Assembly (NCBI RefSeq): GCF_002161355.1
Contig: NZ_NFHL01000011.1
Location: 35,522-99,521 of the forward strand
DNA: 64,000 nt
Origin: Lachnoclostridium sp. An76
GTDB taxonomy: Bacteria; Bacillota; Clostridia; Lachnospirales; Lachnospiraceae
Direction: 5' to 3'
Both the position numbers and the translations under genes were made by a program. Under the pieces are notes generated by a model. It saw nothing but the letters and a program-made list of their open reading frames with translations, made no database searches and was not told where the DNA came from. Below, one piece after another: positions 1 through 8,049 of this stretch; the stretch's first letter is position 1, and each line of letters starts with the position of its first letter.

Positions 1-1119
1 TTTGACAAGGATAAAGTGGTATTTGTGCCGGATCATTTTACGCCGAACAAGGATATCAAATCCGCAGAGAACTCCAAGGCGATCCGCGAGTACGCAAAGG
101 AGCAGGGGCTGACCTGGTACTTTGAGCAGGGCAAATCCGGCGTGGAGCATGCGATCCTTCCGGAGGCGGGAGTTGTCGTTGCAGGCGAGTGCATCATCGG
201 TGCGGATTCCCACACATGTACATACGGAGCCCTCGGCGCATTCTCCACAGGAATGGGGACGACAGACGTGGCGACGGGCATGGCGACCGGCGAGATCTGG
301 TTCAAGGTGCCCAGCGCGATCAAGTTCGTCCTGACAGGGAAGCCGGGGAAATATGTGAGCGGAAAAGACATCATCATCCATATCATCGGAAAGATCGGCG
401 TGGACGGCGCTCTCTATAAATCCATGGAGTTCACCGGAGACGGGATCGCGAACCTTTCCATGGACGACCGCTTTACAATGGCGAATATGGCCATCGAGGC
501 GGGCGCAAAGAACGGCATCTTCCCGGTGGATGAGAAGGCGGAAGCGTACATGAAAGAGCACTCCAAAAAACCGTATACCATTTACGAGGCGGATGAGGAT
601 GCGCAGTATGACGATGTGATCACCATCGATCTCTCCGAGGTGCGTCCGACGGTCGCATTCCCCCACCTTCCGGGAAATGCGAAGACCATCGATGAGGTGG
701 AAGCGATGGAGCCCATCAAGATCGACCAGGTTGTCATCGGTTCCTGCACAAACGGACGCATGGAGGATATGAGGAAAGCGGCGGCGATCCTGAAGGGACA
801 TACCGTGCACCCGGATGTGCGTGTCATGGTCATCCCGGCGACACAGAAGATCTATAAGGAATGTATTAAAGAAGGACTGCTGGATATCTTTGTGGATGCA
901 GGATGCGCGGTCAACACGCCGAGCTGCGGCCCGTGCATGGGCGGTCACATGGGCGTCATGGCGGCAGGAGAGAAGTGCGTATCCACGACGAACAGGAACT
1001 TCGTAGGACGTATGGGACATGTGGATTCCCTGATCTACCTTGCATCGCCGGAAGTGGCGGCTGCAAGCGCGATCGCAGGATATATCGCAAATCCGGAGAA
1101 AGTAGGTGAGGCAGAATGA
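1..1119 (+). CDS. leuC: 3-isopropylmalate dehydratase large subunit, 5' end outside window
   Basis: Large subunit of isopropylmalate isomerase, which converts 2- to 3-isopropylmalate in leucine synthesis and carries a [4Fe-4S] cluster. The frame is open from base 1, so the true start lies upstream; an internal GTG at 16 is not credible as the start because family sequence continues ahead of it. Cluster-binding cysteine contexts are visible: GSCTNGR in the middle and PSCGPCMGG near the C-terminus. About 372 codons are present, against roughly 420 for the bacterial short-type LeuC, so only the N-terminus is missing. The stop overlaps the leuD start by 4 nt (ATGA), implying translational coupling. 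Confidence 0.95.
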   Translation, partial: FDKDKVVFVPDHFTPNKDIKSAENSKAIREYAKEQGLTWYFEQGKSGVEHAILPEAGVVVAGECIIGADSHTCTYGALGAFSTGMGTTDVATGMATGEIWFKVPSAIKFVLTGKPGKYVSGKDIIIHIIGKIGVDGALYKSMEFTGDGIANLSMDDRFTMANMAIEAGAKNGIFPVDEKAEAYMKEHSKKPYTIYEADEDAQYDDVITIDLSEVRPTVAFPHLPGNAKTIDEVEAMEPIKIDQVVIGSCTNGRMEDMRKAAAILKGHTVHPDVRVMVIPATQKIYKECIKEGLLDIFVDAGCAVNTPSCGPCMGGHMGVMAAGEKCVSTTNRNFVGRMGHVDSLIYLASPEVAAASAIAGYIANPEKVGEAE

Positions 1120-1607
1120 GAGCAAAGGGACATGTTTTTAAATATGGGGACAATGTAGACACAGATGTGATCATCCCGGCAAGATATCTGAACTCATTTG
1201 ACGCGCAGGAGCTTGCGAGCCATGCCATGGCGGACATTGATCCGGATTTTGTGAAAAAGGTAAAACCCGGCGACCTGATCGTGGCGAACAAGAATTTCGG
1301 CTGCGGGTCTTCCAGGGAGCATGCGCCTCTCTGCCTGAAGACAGCGGGTGTAAGCTGCATCATTGCCGAGACATTTGCCAGGATCTTCTACCGCAATGCC
1401 ATCAATATCGGCCTTCCGATCATTGAGTGCCCGGAGGCGGCGAAGGGGATCGAAGCCGGCGACGAGGTAGAAGTGGACTTTGACAGCGGCAAGATCTATG
1501 ACCGCACAAAGGGGACAGAATACCAGGGACAGCCGTTCCCGGAGTTCATGCAGAAGCTGATCGCGGCAGGCGGGCTTGTGAATTATACGAACAGCAAGAA
1601 AAAGTAA
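1116..1607 (+). CDS. leuD: 3-isopropylmalate dehydratase small subunit
   Basis: Small (swivel-domain) subunit that pairs with LeuC; 163 residues, normal length for the short bacterial and archaeal type. The N-terminus has the family pattern [15 protein letters not shown] and the centre carries [12 protein letters not shown], the substrate-recognition loop. It begins inside the last codons of leuC (4-nt overlap, preceded by GGTGAGG as ribosome site), so the two subunits are probably made in equal amounts. leuA and leuB are not in this window. Confidence 0.96.
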   Translation: MRAKGHVFKYGDNVDTDVIIPARYLNSFDAQELASHAMADIDPDFVKKVKPGDLIVANKNFGCGSSREHAPLCLKTAGVSCIIAETFARIFYRNAINIGLPIIECPEAAKGIEAGDEVEVDFDSGKIYDRTKGTEYQGQPFPEFMQKLIAAGGLVNYTNSKKK

Positions 1608-1682
1608 CAGGAAACAGAAAACAGAAGGGATGCTGTACAGGTGTGTGCGGCACCCCTTTTCGGCTATGGAAAGGAAAAGTTT

Positions 1683-2978
1683 ATGACCAGTGAGAAGCAG
1701 ATAAAAGGGAAAGCCTCGGCGCTTCTGCCGATCGGCGTTTTCCTCGTGATCTTCCTCGGAGCAGGGATTGTTTTTAATGATTTTTACGCCATGCCCGCGA
1801 TCGTGGCATTCCTGATCGCTCTGTTTGTGGCGTTCCTGCAGAACAGAGGCGTCGGCTTCCAGGATAAGATGCGGCTGATCGCCCAGGGAGTGGGCGAGGA
1901 AAATATTATCACAATGAGTCTGATCTTCCTCTGTGCGGGTGGATTTTCCGGGGCAGTGACAGCGGCAGGAGGCGTGGACAGCACCGTAAACCTGGGACTG
2001 TCCCTGATCCCGGCTCATTTTGTGGTGGCAGGGCTCTTTGTGATCGGATGCTTTATCTCGGTATCCATGGGGACGTCCATGGGGACCATCGCGGCCCTTG
2101 CTCCGATCGCGGCGGGGATCAGCGAAAAGACCGGGTTTTCGATGGCGGTCTGCACTGCTGCGGTAGTCTGCGGGGCAATGTTCGGAGACAATCTGTCCAT
2201 GATCTCGGATACAACGATCGCGGCTGTCAAGACTCAGGGATGCGAGATGAAAGATAAATTTAAAGCGAACTTCCTGATCGTTCTCCCGGCGGCAGTGGCC
2301 ACGATGATCTTTTTCTGGCTCGTTACAGGAGATATGAGCTTTCAGCTGAAAGATATCGGGGATTACAATCTCCTTTTGGTGGTGCCGTATCTTGTGGTCC
2401 TCGTGGGAGCGCTGATCGGGATCAATGTATTCGTAGTGCTCATCGGCGGGATCGTGATCTCTCTGATCGTGGGAGTGGGGACAGGGAATATCCTTCTCTC
2501 GGAAATGTTTACCGTAGTGGGAGACGGTGTGACTTCTATGTATGACATCACGGTGATCTCTATTATCGTGGCATGCATCGTCTCTCTGGTAAGGGCAAAC
2601 GGCGGCATCCATTATATCCTGGACCTGATCAGGAGCAGGATCCGGGGGAAGAGGGGCGCCCAGGCGGGGATCGCCCTGCTGGCATTCTTCGTAGACTTGT
2701 GTACGGCGAACAATACGGTCGCCATCGTAATGTCCGGCCCCATCGCGAAGGAGATCAGCGAGGAATACGGAGTGGATCCGAAGCGCTCTGCGTCTCTGCT
2801 TGATATGTTTACTTCCGTGGGGCAGGGACTGATCCCATACGGAGCGCAGCTTTTGTCCGCGGCAACGCTGACCGGGCTGACTCCGTTTGATATGCTTCCC
2901 TATCTGGTCTATCCCATGCTCATGGCAGTGTGCGGCATTGGAGCCATCATTTTGAGCGGGAGACGGAAGAATTCTTAA
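1683..2978 (+). CDS. Na+/H+ antiporter, NhaC-like
   Basis: A 431-residue polytopic membrane protein with about ten to twelve hydrophobic segments. The stretch GAMFGDNLSMISDTTIAAVK is the characteristic motif of NhaC-type sodium/proton antiporters, and a later stretch with TANNTVAIVMSGP fits the second repeat of this fold. The ATG at 1683 is chosen because AAGGAAAAG stands just ahead and the preceding residues in frame are not family-like. It follows leuD by 75 nt without an obvious terminator. The transported ion or amino acid cannot be read from sequence; some relatives exchange organic substrates. Confidence 0.85.
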   Translation: MTSEKQIKGKASALLPIGVFLVIFLGAGIVFNDFYAMPAIVAFLIALFVAFLQNRGVGFQDKMRLIAQGVGEENIITMSLIFLCAGGFSGAVTAAGGVDSTVNLGLSLIPAHFVVAGLFVIGCFISVSMGTSMGTIAALAPIAAGISEKTGFSMAVCTAAVVCGAMFGDNLSMISDTTIAAVKTQGCEMKDKFKANFLIVLPAAVATMIFFWLVTGDMSFQLKDIGDYNLLLVVPYLVVLVGALIGINVFVVLIGGIVISLIVGVGTGNILLSEMFTVVGDGVTSMYDITVISIIVACIVSLVRANGGIHYILDLIRSRIRGKRGAQAGIALLAFFVDLCTANNTVAIVMSGPIAKEISEEYGVDPKRSASLLDMFTSVGQGLIPYGAQLLSAATLTGLTPFDMLPYLVYPMLMAVCGIGAIILSGRRKNS

Positions 2979-2979
2979 A

Positions 2980-3008
2980 TTGCGAACCACAGGGACCTGT
3001 GTTATAAT
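2980..3008 (+). promoter_or_regulatory. sigma-A-type promoter for thrC
   Basis: TTGCGA (2980-2985), 17-nt spacer, perfect TATAAT (3003-3008). It overlaps the stop of the antiporter gene and reads into thrC. Confidence 0.75.
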
Positions 3009-3027
3009 ACCATGCAGCAGAGAGTCC

Positions 3028-3062
3028 GCGCAGCCCGGCGCTGAAAAGGCTCGGGTCTGCGC
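3028..3062 (+). promoter_or_regulatory. stem-loop in thrC leader
   Basis: GCGCAGCCCG (3028-3037) pairs with CGGGTCTGCGC (3052-3062) apart from one bulged T. It lies in the short thrC 5' untranslated region just ahead of the ribosome site (AAAAGAGG). There is no U-run after it and no T-box sequence, so it is not an obvious attenuator; an mRNA-stabilising hairpin is possible. Confidence 0.45.
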
Positions 3063-3086
3063 AGAGAAAGAAAAAGAGGTAAAAGG

Positions 3087-4574
3087 ATGAATCTATTATA
3101 CAACAGTACAAGAAACGCAGAGAAGAAAGTGACAGCGTCCGAGGCGATCCTGAAAGGACTTGCCGATGACGGGGGCCTTTTCGTTCCGGAATATATCCCG
3201 AAGCTGGATGTGACGATGGAAGAGCTGAAATCCATGTCTTACCAGGAGACCGCCTATGCGGTAATGAAACAGTTCCTCACAGATTTCACTGAGGAAGAGC
3301 TGAAACACTGCATCAACAGTGCCTATGATTCCAAGTTTGACACCGAGGTGATCGCGCCCCTCGTGAAAGTGGAAGATACGTACCATCTGGAGCTGTTCCA
3401 CGGTGCGACCATCGCTTTTAAGGATATGGCGCTTTCCATCCTGCCTCATCTCCTCACAACGGCGGCAAAGAAAAATGACGTCACAAAGGAGATCGTGATC
3501 CTGACAGCGACATCAGGGGATACGGGCAAAGCGGCACTCGCGGGATTTGCGGATGTTCCGGGGACAAAGATCATCGTGTTTTATCCAAAGGGCGGCGTGA
3601 GCAGGATCCAGGAGCTGCAGATGGTGACCCAGAAGGGAGAGAACACATCCGTAGTGGCGATCCATGGCAATTTTGACAACGCCCAGAGCGGGGTCAAAGA
3701 GATGTTCGAGGATAAAGAACTGGAAAAAGAGCTGGCGGCAGCAGGGTATCAGTTCTCGTCCGCGAACTCCATCAACATCGGGCGCCTCGTGCCCCAGGTC
3801 GTATATTATGTGTACGCCTATGCAAAACTGCTTGAAAATGAGGAGATCACAGAGGGCGAGGAGCTCAACGTGACTGTGCCCACAGGGAATTTCGGGAATA
3901 TCCTTGCGGCTTACTATGCAAAACAGATGGGCGTGCCGATCGGGAAACTGATCTGTGCATCCAACGAAAACAAGGTGCTCTTTGATTTCTTCCAGACCGG
4001 TGTATACGACAGGAACAGGGAATTTATCCTGACATCGTCCCCGTCCATGGACATCCTGATCTCCAGCAACCTGGAGAGGTTGATCTACACGATCGCGGGG
4101 CAGGATGCGGAGAAGGACGCACAGCTCATGGCTCAGTTAAAAGACCGGGGCGTGTATGAGATCACCCCGGAAATGCGGGAGAAACTTGCGGATTTCGCAG
4201 GCGGGTATGCGACAGAGGAAGAATGCCGCGACGCTATCAGGACAACGTATGAAAAGACAGGATATGTGATGGATACCCATACCGCAGTGGCAGCGGCTGT
4301 ATGCAAAAAGTACCGCAGTGACAGCGGAGATGCCCGGAAATGCCTTGTGGCATCTACAGCAAGCCCGTACAAGTTTATCCACAGCGTGATGAGCGCGATT
4401 GATGAAAAATATGCTGCGGCGGATGAGTTCAGCCTGATCGATGAGCTGAGCAGGATTTCCGGGACAGAGGTCCCCCGGGCGATCGAGGAGATCCGGAATG
4501 CGGAGATCAGACACTGCCTGGAGTGTGATGCAGACTGCATGAAAGAGACAGTGAAAGAAATCCTCAGGGTATAG
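3087..4574 (+). CDS. thrC: threonine synthase
   Basis: PLP enzyme that converts O-phosphohomoserine to threonine and phosphate. At 495 residues it belongs to the longer ThrC type with an N-terminal domain (NSTRNAEKKVTASEAILKGL, then ADDGGLFVPE). The PLP lysine is about residue 112, in TIAFKDMALS; the phosphate-binding loop is TATSGDTGKAAL. Start ATG 3087 is preceded by AAAAGAGG. It has its own promoter at 2980-3008. A small membrane protein gene follows 42 nt downstream. Confidence 0.97.
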   Translation: MNLLYNSTRNAEKKVTASEAILKGLADDGGLFVPEYIPKLDVTMEELKSMSYQETAYAVMKQFLTDFTEEELKHCINSAYDSKFDTEVIAPLVKVEDTYHLELFHGATIAFKDMALSILPHLLTTAAKKNDVTKEIVILTATSGDTGKAALAGFADVPGTKIIVFYPKGGVSRIQELQMVTQKGENTSVVAIHGNFDNAQSGVKEMFEDKELEKELAAAGYQFSSANSINIGRLVPQVVYYVYAYAKLLENEEITEGEELNVTVPTGNFGNILAAYYAKQMGVPIGKLICASNENKVLFDFFQTGVYDRNREFILTSSPSMDILISSNLERLIYTIAGQDAEKDAQLMAQLKDRGVYEITPEMREKLADFAGGYATEEECRDAIRTTYEKTGYVMDTHTAVAAAVCKKYRSDSGDARKCLVASTASPYKFIHSVMSAIDEKYAAADEFSLIDELSRISGTEVPRAIEEIRNAEIRHCLECDADCMKETVKEILRV

Positions 4575-4616
4575 GAACAATAGAGTCCGCGGCTGCGGGC
4601 GGGAGGAGCAGGTGCT

Positions 4617-4970
4617 ATGGAGAATATAAACAGTGTTTGGGGATTTATCGGGATCATTGTATTTGCCTGCGGTGTTTACGCGATCTATTCCTATATAAAG
4701 ATGAAAAAAGACGGGGAGATCAATGCATCGATCCTCCTCGGGAAAGATTTTATGTACAAGAAGTGTAAGGATAAAGAGGCCTATATTAAAAAGGTGGGGC
4801 CTGCGCTTCTGGGGTTCGGGCTTGTTGCCATTGTTTACGGGATCCTGGACATGATCCACTGTTATGTATATCCGATGGCGGCAGTGGATACGGTGGGAAT
4901 GATCGTATTTTTTGTTGCTCTCGTATGGTTTGCTGTTTATACGGCAAGACTGAGAAATCAGTATTTTTGA
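4617..4970 (+). CDS. small membrane protein of unknown function
   Basis: 117 residues; I do not recognise a family. Three hydrophobic segments are visible: about residues 7-26 (WGFIGIIVFACGVYAIYSYI), 60-80 and 91-110. The middle, residues 27-58, is charged and probably cytosolic (KMKKDGEIN). A good ribosome site, GGAGGAGCAGG, stands 8 nt ahead of the ATG. It sits between thrC and pckA, 42 nt after thrC, and may share the thrC transcript. A 7-bp GC stem (5003-5009 with 5034-5040) follows the stop but has no U-run. Confidence 0.75.
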   Translation: MENINSVWGFIGIIVFACGVYAIYSYIKMKKDGEINASILLGKDFMYKKCKDKEAYIKKVGPALLGFGLVAIVYGILDMIHCYVYPMAAVDTVGMIVFFVALVWFAVYTARLRNQYF

Positions 4971-5298
4971 CAGTGGTCCGGGCGGCAGAAAAACAAAATA
5001 ACGGGCAGCAGGAGGGGCAGGCTGGAGTTCAGCGCTGCCCTGAATTATTAAAAAGTAATAAAATGAAGGAAAAGGGATGAAATCCTGCATTTATCAAACG
5101 AAAAATACGGAAAATCCTTCGAAAAAATTTAAGCAGATGAATTTTGAAAAATGGAAACTTTCAATTAATAGTAAAGTTTGGAAAGATTATTGTTGATTTT
5201 TTGTCAATTCTTCTGTATAATCAAAGGTACGCCGATGTCAGACAGGATTTCGGAAGTGCTGGCAGGTAAATAATAGAAAGAAAGAGGTAGAGCGTAAC
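4971..5298. other. gap between the small membrane protein gene and pckA
   Basis: 328 nt without a gene. The first part holds a 7-bp stem GGGCAGC/GCTGCCC (5003-5040) of doubtful role. From about 5050 the sequence is strongly A+T-rich, as is usual upstream of a strong promoter, and leads into the pckA promoter at 5193-5221. Nothing else is seen. Confidence 0.6.
5193..5221 (+). promoter_or_regulatory. sigma-A-type promoter for pckA
   Basis: TTGATT (5193-5198), 17-nt spacer, perfect TATAAT (5216-5221), with an A/T-rich upstream region. The start codon is 77 nt downstream, so a leader of about 70 nt is expected. Confidence 0.75.
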
Positions 5299-6903
5299 AT
5301 GTCAAAGATTGATTTAACTAAGTACGGTATCACAGGAACTACGGAAATCGTTCACAATCCTTCTTACGAGACACTGTTTGAGGAAGAGACAAATCCGAAC
5401 CTGGAAGGGTTTGACAAAGGCCAGGTAAGCGAGCTTGGCGCTGTCAATGTTATGACAGGTATTTATACAGGGCGTTCCCCGAAAGACAAATACATTGTAA
5501 TGGATGAGAACTCCAGGGACACAGTATGGTGGACAACAGATGAGTATAAGAACGACAATCACCCGGCGTCTGAAGAAGCATGGGCAGCTGTGAAAGAGAT
5601 CGCAAAGAAGGAGCTCTCCAATAAGAGACTTTTCGTTGTAGATGCATTCTGCGGTGCGAATAAGGATACGCGCATGGCGATCCGCTTTATCATGGAAGTG
5701 GCATGGCAGGCTCACTTTGTTACAAATATGTTTATCCAGCCGACTGCTGAGGAGCTCGAGAACTTCGAGCCGGATTTCGTTGTTTACAACGCTTCCAAGG
5801 CAAAAGTTGAGAATTATGAAGAGCTGGGCCTGAATTCAGAGACAGCTGTTATGTTCAACATCACAAGCCGCGAGCAGGTGATCGTGAACACATGGTACGG
5901 TGGAGAGATGAAGAAAGGTATGTTCTCCATGATGAACTACTATCTGCCGCTGAAGGGCATCGCTTCCATGCACTGCTCCGCGAACACAGATATGAACGGC
6001 GAGAACACAGCGATCTTCTTCGGACTTTCCGGAACAGGAAAGACAACACTTTCCACAGACCCGAAGAGACTCCTCATCGGTGATGACGAGCACGGCTGGG
6101 ACGACAACGGAGTATTCAACTTCGAGGGCGGATGCTATGCGAAGGTAATTGACCTTGACAAGGATTCCGAGCCGGATATCTACAATGCGATCAAGAGAAA
6201 TGCGCTTCTTGAGAACGTAACGCTGGACGCAGAGGGACATATTGACTTCCATGACAAGAGCGTGACAGAGAATACACGTGTATCCTATCCGATCGACCAC
6301 ATTGAGAAGATCGTGCGTCCGGTATCCGCAGCTCCGGCAGCGAAGAATGTGATCTTCCTGTCCGCTGACGCGTTCGGCGTACTTCCGCCGGTATCCGCAC
6401 TGACACCGGAGCAGACAGAGTATTACTTCCTGTCCGGTTTCACAGCAAAGCTTGCAGGAACAGAGCGCGGTATCACAGAGCCGACACCGACCTTCTCCGC
6501 ATGCTTCGGACAGGCATTCCTTGAGCTGCATCCGACGAAATATGCAGAGGAGCTCGTTAAGAGAATGAAAGAGAGCGGAGCGAAAGCTTACCTCGTAAAT
6601 ACAGGATGGAATGGTACAGGCAAGCGTATCTCCATCAAAGATACACGCGGCATCATCGATGCGATCCTTGACGGTTCCATCGAGAAAGCTCCTACAAAGA
6701 CGATCCCGTACTTCAACTTCGAAGTTCCGACAGAGCTTCCGGGAGTGGATCCGGCGATCCTTGACCCGAGAGACACATATGCTGACGCTTCCGAGTGGGA
6801 GACAAAGGCAAAAGACCTGGCTTCAAGATTCGTTAAGAACTTCAAGAAGTATGAGAGCAATGAACTCGGAAAAGCACTTGTCGCAGCAGGTCCGCAGGAG
6901 TAA
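5299..6903 (+). CDS. pckA: phosphoenolpyruvate carboxykinase (ATP)
   Basis: Interconverts oxaloacetate + ATP with PEP + CO2 + ADP. In anaerobic gut Firmicutes it can run toward oxaloacetate in fermentation as well as in gluconeogenesis; the direction here is inference. 534 residues, normal for the ATP type. The kinase P-loop [11 protein letters not shown] is at about residues 242-252, followed by the metal-binding [15 protein letters not shown]. Start ATG 5299 has GAGG about 12 nt ahead. The gene has its own promoter and is followed by the nested inverted repeat at 6932-7022 and the convergent GNAT gene. Confidence 0.98.
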   Translation: MSKIDLTKYGITGTTEIVHNPSYETLFEEETNPNLEGFDKGQVSELGAVNVMTGIYTGRSPKDKYIVMDENSRDTVWWTTDEYKNDNHPASEEAWAAVKEIAKKELSNKRLFVVDAFCGANKDTRMAIRFIMEVAWQAHFVTNMFIQPTAEELENFEPDFVVYNASKAKVENYEELGLNSETAVMFNITSREQVIVNTWYGGEMKKGMFSMMNYYLPLKGIASMHCSANTDMNGENTAIFFGLSGTGKTTLSTDPKRLLIGDDEHGWDDNGVFNFEGGCYAKVIDLDKDSEPDIYNAIKRNALLENVTLDAEGHIDFHDKSVTENTRVSYPIDHIEKIVRPVSAAPAAKNVIFLSADAFGVLPPVSALTPEQTEYYFLSGFTAKLAGTERGITEPTPTFSACFGQAFLELHPTKYAEELVKRMKESGAKAYLVNTGWNGTGKRISIKDTRGIIDAILDGSIEKAPTKTIPYFNFEVPTELPGVDPAILDPRDTYADASEWETKAKDLASRFVKNFKKYESNELGKALVAAGPQE

Positions 6904-7121
6904 GGATATTTGAGCGGGGCAGACCGCATATATTTAAAGGAAGAAAGCTTGGCTGAATACAATTGTCCGGCGGTGGATCAGAATCCGCCGGACAATGAAT
7001 GCTATGTTTTCTTCCTTTAAATTTTTCATGGGATTATTTCGGATCACCATCGCCATATCTCCGCAAAAGATGCATCAAATAGCTCCGGGGGCGGAGATTT
7101 CATTTTATGGCGGACTATGAT
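6904..7121. repeat. degenerate relative of the convergent-gap element
   Basis: The whole gap between the convergent pckA and GNAT stop codons. Right after the pckA stop, ATATTTGAGCGGGG resembles the terminal repeat of the elements at 25388 and 44628. At 7043-7076 CACCATCGCCATATCTCCG followed by GATGCATCAAA matches the far arm of the first hairpin module of the 44628-45527 copy (CACCGTCGCCATATCCCCG, then GGTGCATCAAA), after loss of a few bases. It also holds the nested inverted repeat 6932-7022. No coding frame is convincing. Confidence 0.5.
6932..7022. repeat. nested inverted repeat after pckA
   Basis: Outer arms ATTTAAAGGAAGAAA (6932-6946) and its exact reverse complement (7008-7022), 15 bp without mismatch. 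Inside lies a second perfect 12-bp hairpin, ATTGTCCGGCGG (6962-6973) with CCGCCGGACAAT (6985-6996). The outer stem is followed by ATTTTT, so it may end the pckA transcript, but the two-tier form is more elaborate than a simple terminator. Confidence 0.75.
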
Positions 7122-7607
7122 CTATCTTTCTTTTTGATAAGCCATCCTTTCGCTTCCATCATCCGTATTAATGATCCCACAGTATTTAAATCCATTCTTT
7201 TCCAGCAGGTGCTGCATGATCTTATTATCCCTGTGTGTGTCTATTTTTAAGTTGCCGCACTGAGAGAAAGCCCACTCCAGGCAGAATGAGGCCGTGCCTT
7301 TTACTGTTCCGTCTGAGGTAATGCGGTGGACGACGCCATAGGGCAGTTCGTTGAGCCAATGCCCGTTTTTAATGTGGAGATAAGTAGGGTCCGGGCCCTG
7401 CTTATAGAAAAAGACAGCAATGGGCCTGCCGTGTTGCTCGCAGATATAAGAGCATCCGGAGGCGATGTCAGAGGCGATCACGGACCTGTCAGGATAGCTA
7501 TGCCCCCATTGGTCCGGATTTCCGGTTTCAGCCATAAAGATACGTGCGTTTTCATACATTTTCATAAGAAGCTCCAGTTCGTCTTCCCGTGTTTTCCTGA
7601 TTTCCAT
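7122..7607 (-). CDS. GNAT family N-acetyltransferase
   Basis: 161 residues, typical of single-domain GNAT enzymes, which move an acetyl group from acetyl-CoA to an amine; the substrate is unknown. Features: N-terminal EIRKTREDELELLMKMYENA, the GTVKGTASFCLEWAF region at the acetyl-CoA binding helix, and the C-terminal DTHRDNKIMQHLLEKNGF, typical of the group. The ATG at 7607 is preferred over one eight codons upstream because AAAGG stands 9 nt ahead of it. Convergent with pckA; its upstream side is the structured gap before pflB. Confidence 0.85.
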   Translation of the reverse strand: MEIRKTREDELELLMKMYENARIFMAETGNPDQWGHSYPDRSVIASDIASGCSYICEQHGRPIAVFFYKQGPDPTYLHIKNGHWLNELPYGVVHRITSDGTVKGTASFCLEWAFSQCGNLKIDTHRDNKIMQHLLEKNGFKYCGIINTDDGSERMAYQKER

Positions 7608-7636
7608 AAATACCAGCCTTTCTATAATCAATTATC

Positions 7637-7773
7637 ATTATACCACGAGCGCAGGAAAGGAAGCGCCGCGCGAGCGGCATTTACTTTCCAAGCTGTGGCT
7701 CCCGGTATAATCCCTGCGGAGCAGGGCGAAGCGGGAATCCGCTTCGGATCGCACAACGTGCAATCATTATACC
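7637..7773. repeat. cloverleaf-like inverted repeat cluster
   Basis: GGTATAAT (7704-7711) pairs with ATTATACC (7766-7773) and encloses three hairpins in a row: CCCTGC/GCAGGG (7712-7726, loop GGA), CGAAGCGG/CCGCTTCG (7727-7746, loop GAAT) and GCAC/GTGC (7751-7761). A second ATTATACC occurs at 7637-7644, and GCCGC/GCGGC (7666-7679) lies between. The loops are too tight for a tRNA. On the - strand this stretch is the leader or promoter side of the GNAT gene. It may be a small repeat element or a structured RNA. Confidence 0.5.
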
Positions 7774-8049
7774 AGAAAACAGAGCTCTTTGGAATTTCCA
7801 ATGAAATTTTAGAAAATACAAAATCAAGTGCTTTGTATTTTTGGGAATACAAAATATGGTATAAATGACTGTAAATTGTACAAAATTGTATACATGCGCG
7901 TTTTTGAGAACGATTATCGATATAGATATTGTTTTTTTGAGGAGTTGATGATATACTAGCGCATGAAAGCCGGGATGGAGGACAAAAACCTTCACGTACG
8001 GCTAAGTTAGCAAATTAATTACAGAAGATTTCAGAGGAGGTTTTTTCGA
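7774..8049 (+). promoter_or_regulatory. pflB upstream regulatory region
   Basis: A+T-rich. It contains AATACAAAAT twice (about 7816 and 7846); the second belongs to a perfect inverted repeat TTTGTATT-N6-AATACAAA (7832-7853), which looks like a regulator site, though the regulator is unknown. Promoter: TTGTTT (7929-7934), 17-nt spacer, TATACT (7952-7957). The leader then runs about 85 nt to a strong ribosome site, AGAGGAGG, 9 nt ahead of the pflB ATG. Confidence 0.6.

Noticed and set aside
1194..2990. A 598-codon open frame on the - strand opposite leuD and the antiporter gene
   Set aside because: Composition is His/Asp/Arg-rich without family pattern; the + strand genes are certain. A shadow of codon bias.
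3009..3086. T-box or amino acid riboswitch ahead of thrC
   Set aside because: Leader is under 80 nt with one hairpin and no T-box sequence or terminator.
5003..5040. Terminator after the small membrane protein gene
   Set aside because: A 7-bp stem with a 24-nt loop and no T-run; too weak.
7906..7918. Fur-box-like GAGAACGATTATC upstream of pflB
   Set aside because: Only one half-site fits; the other side deviates too much to call.
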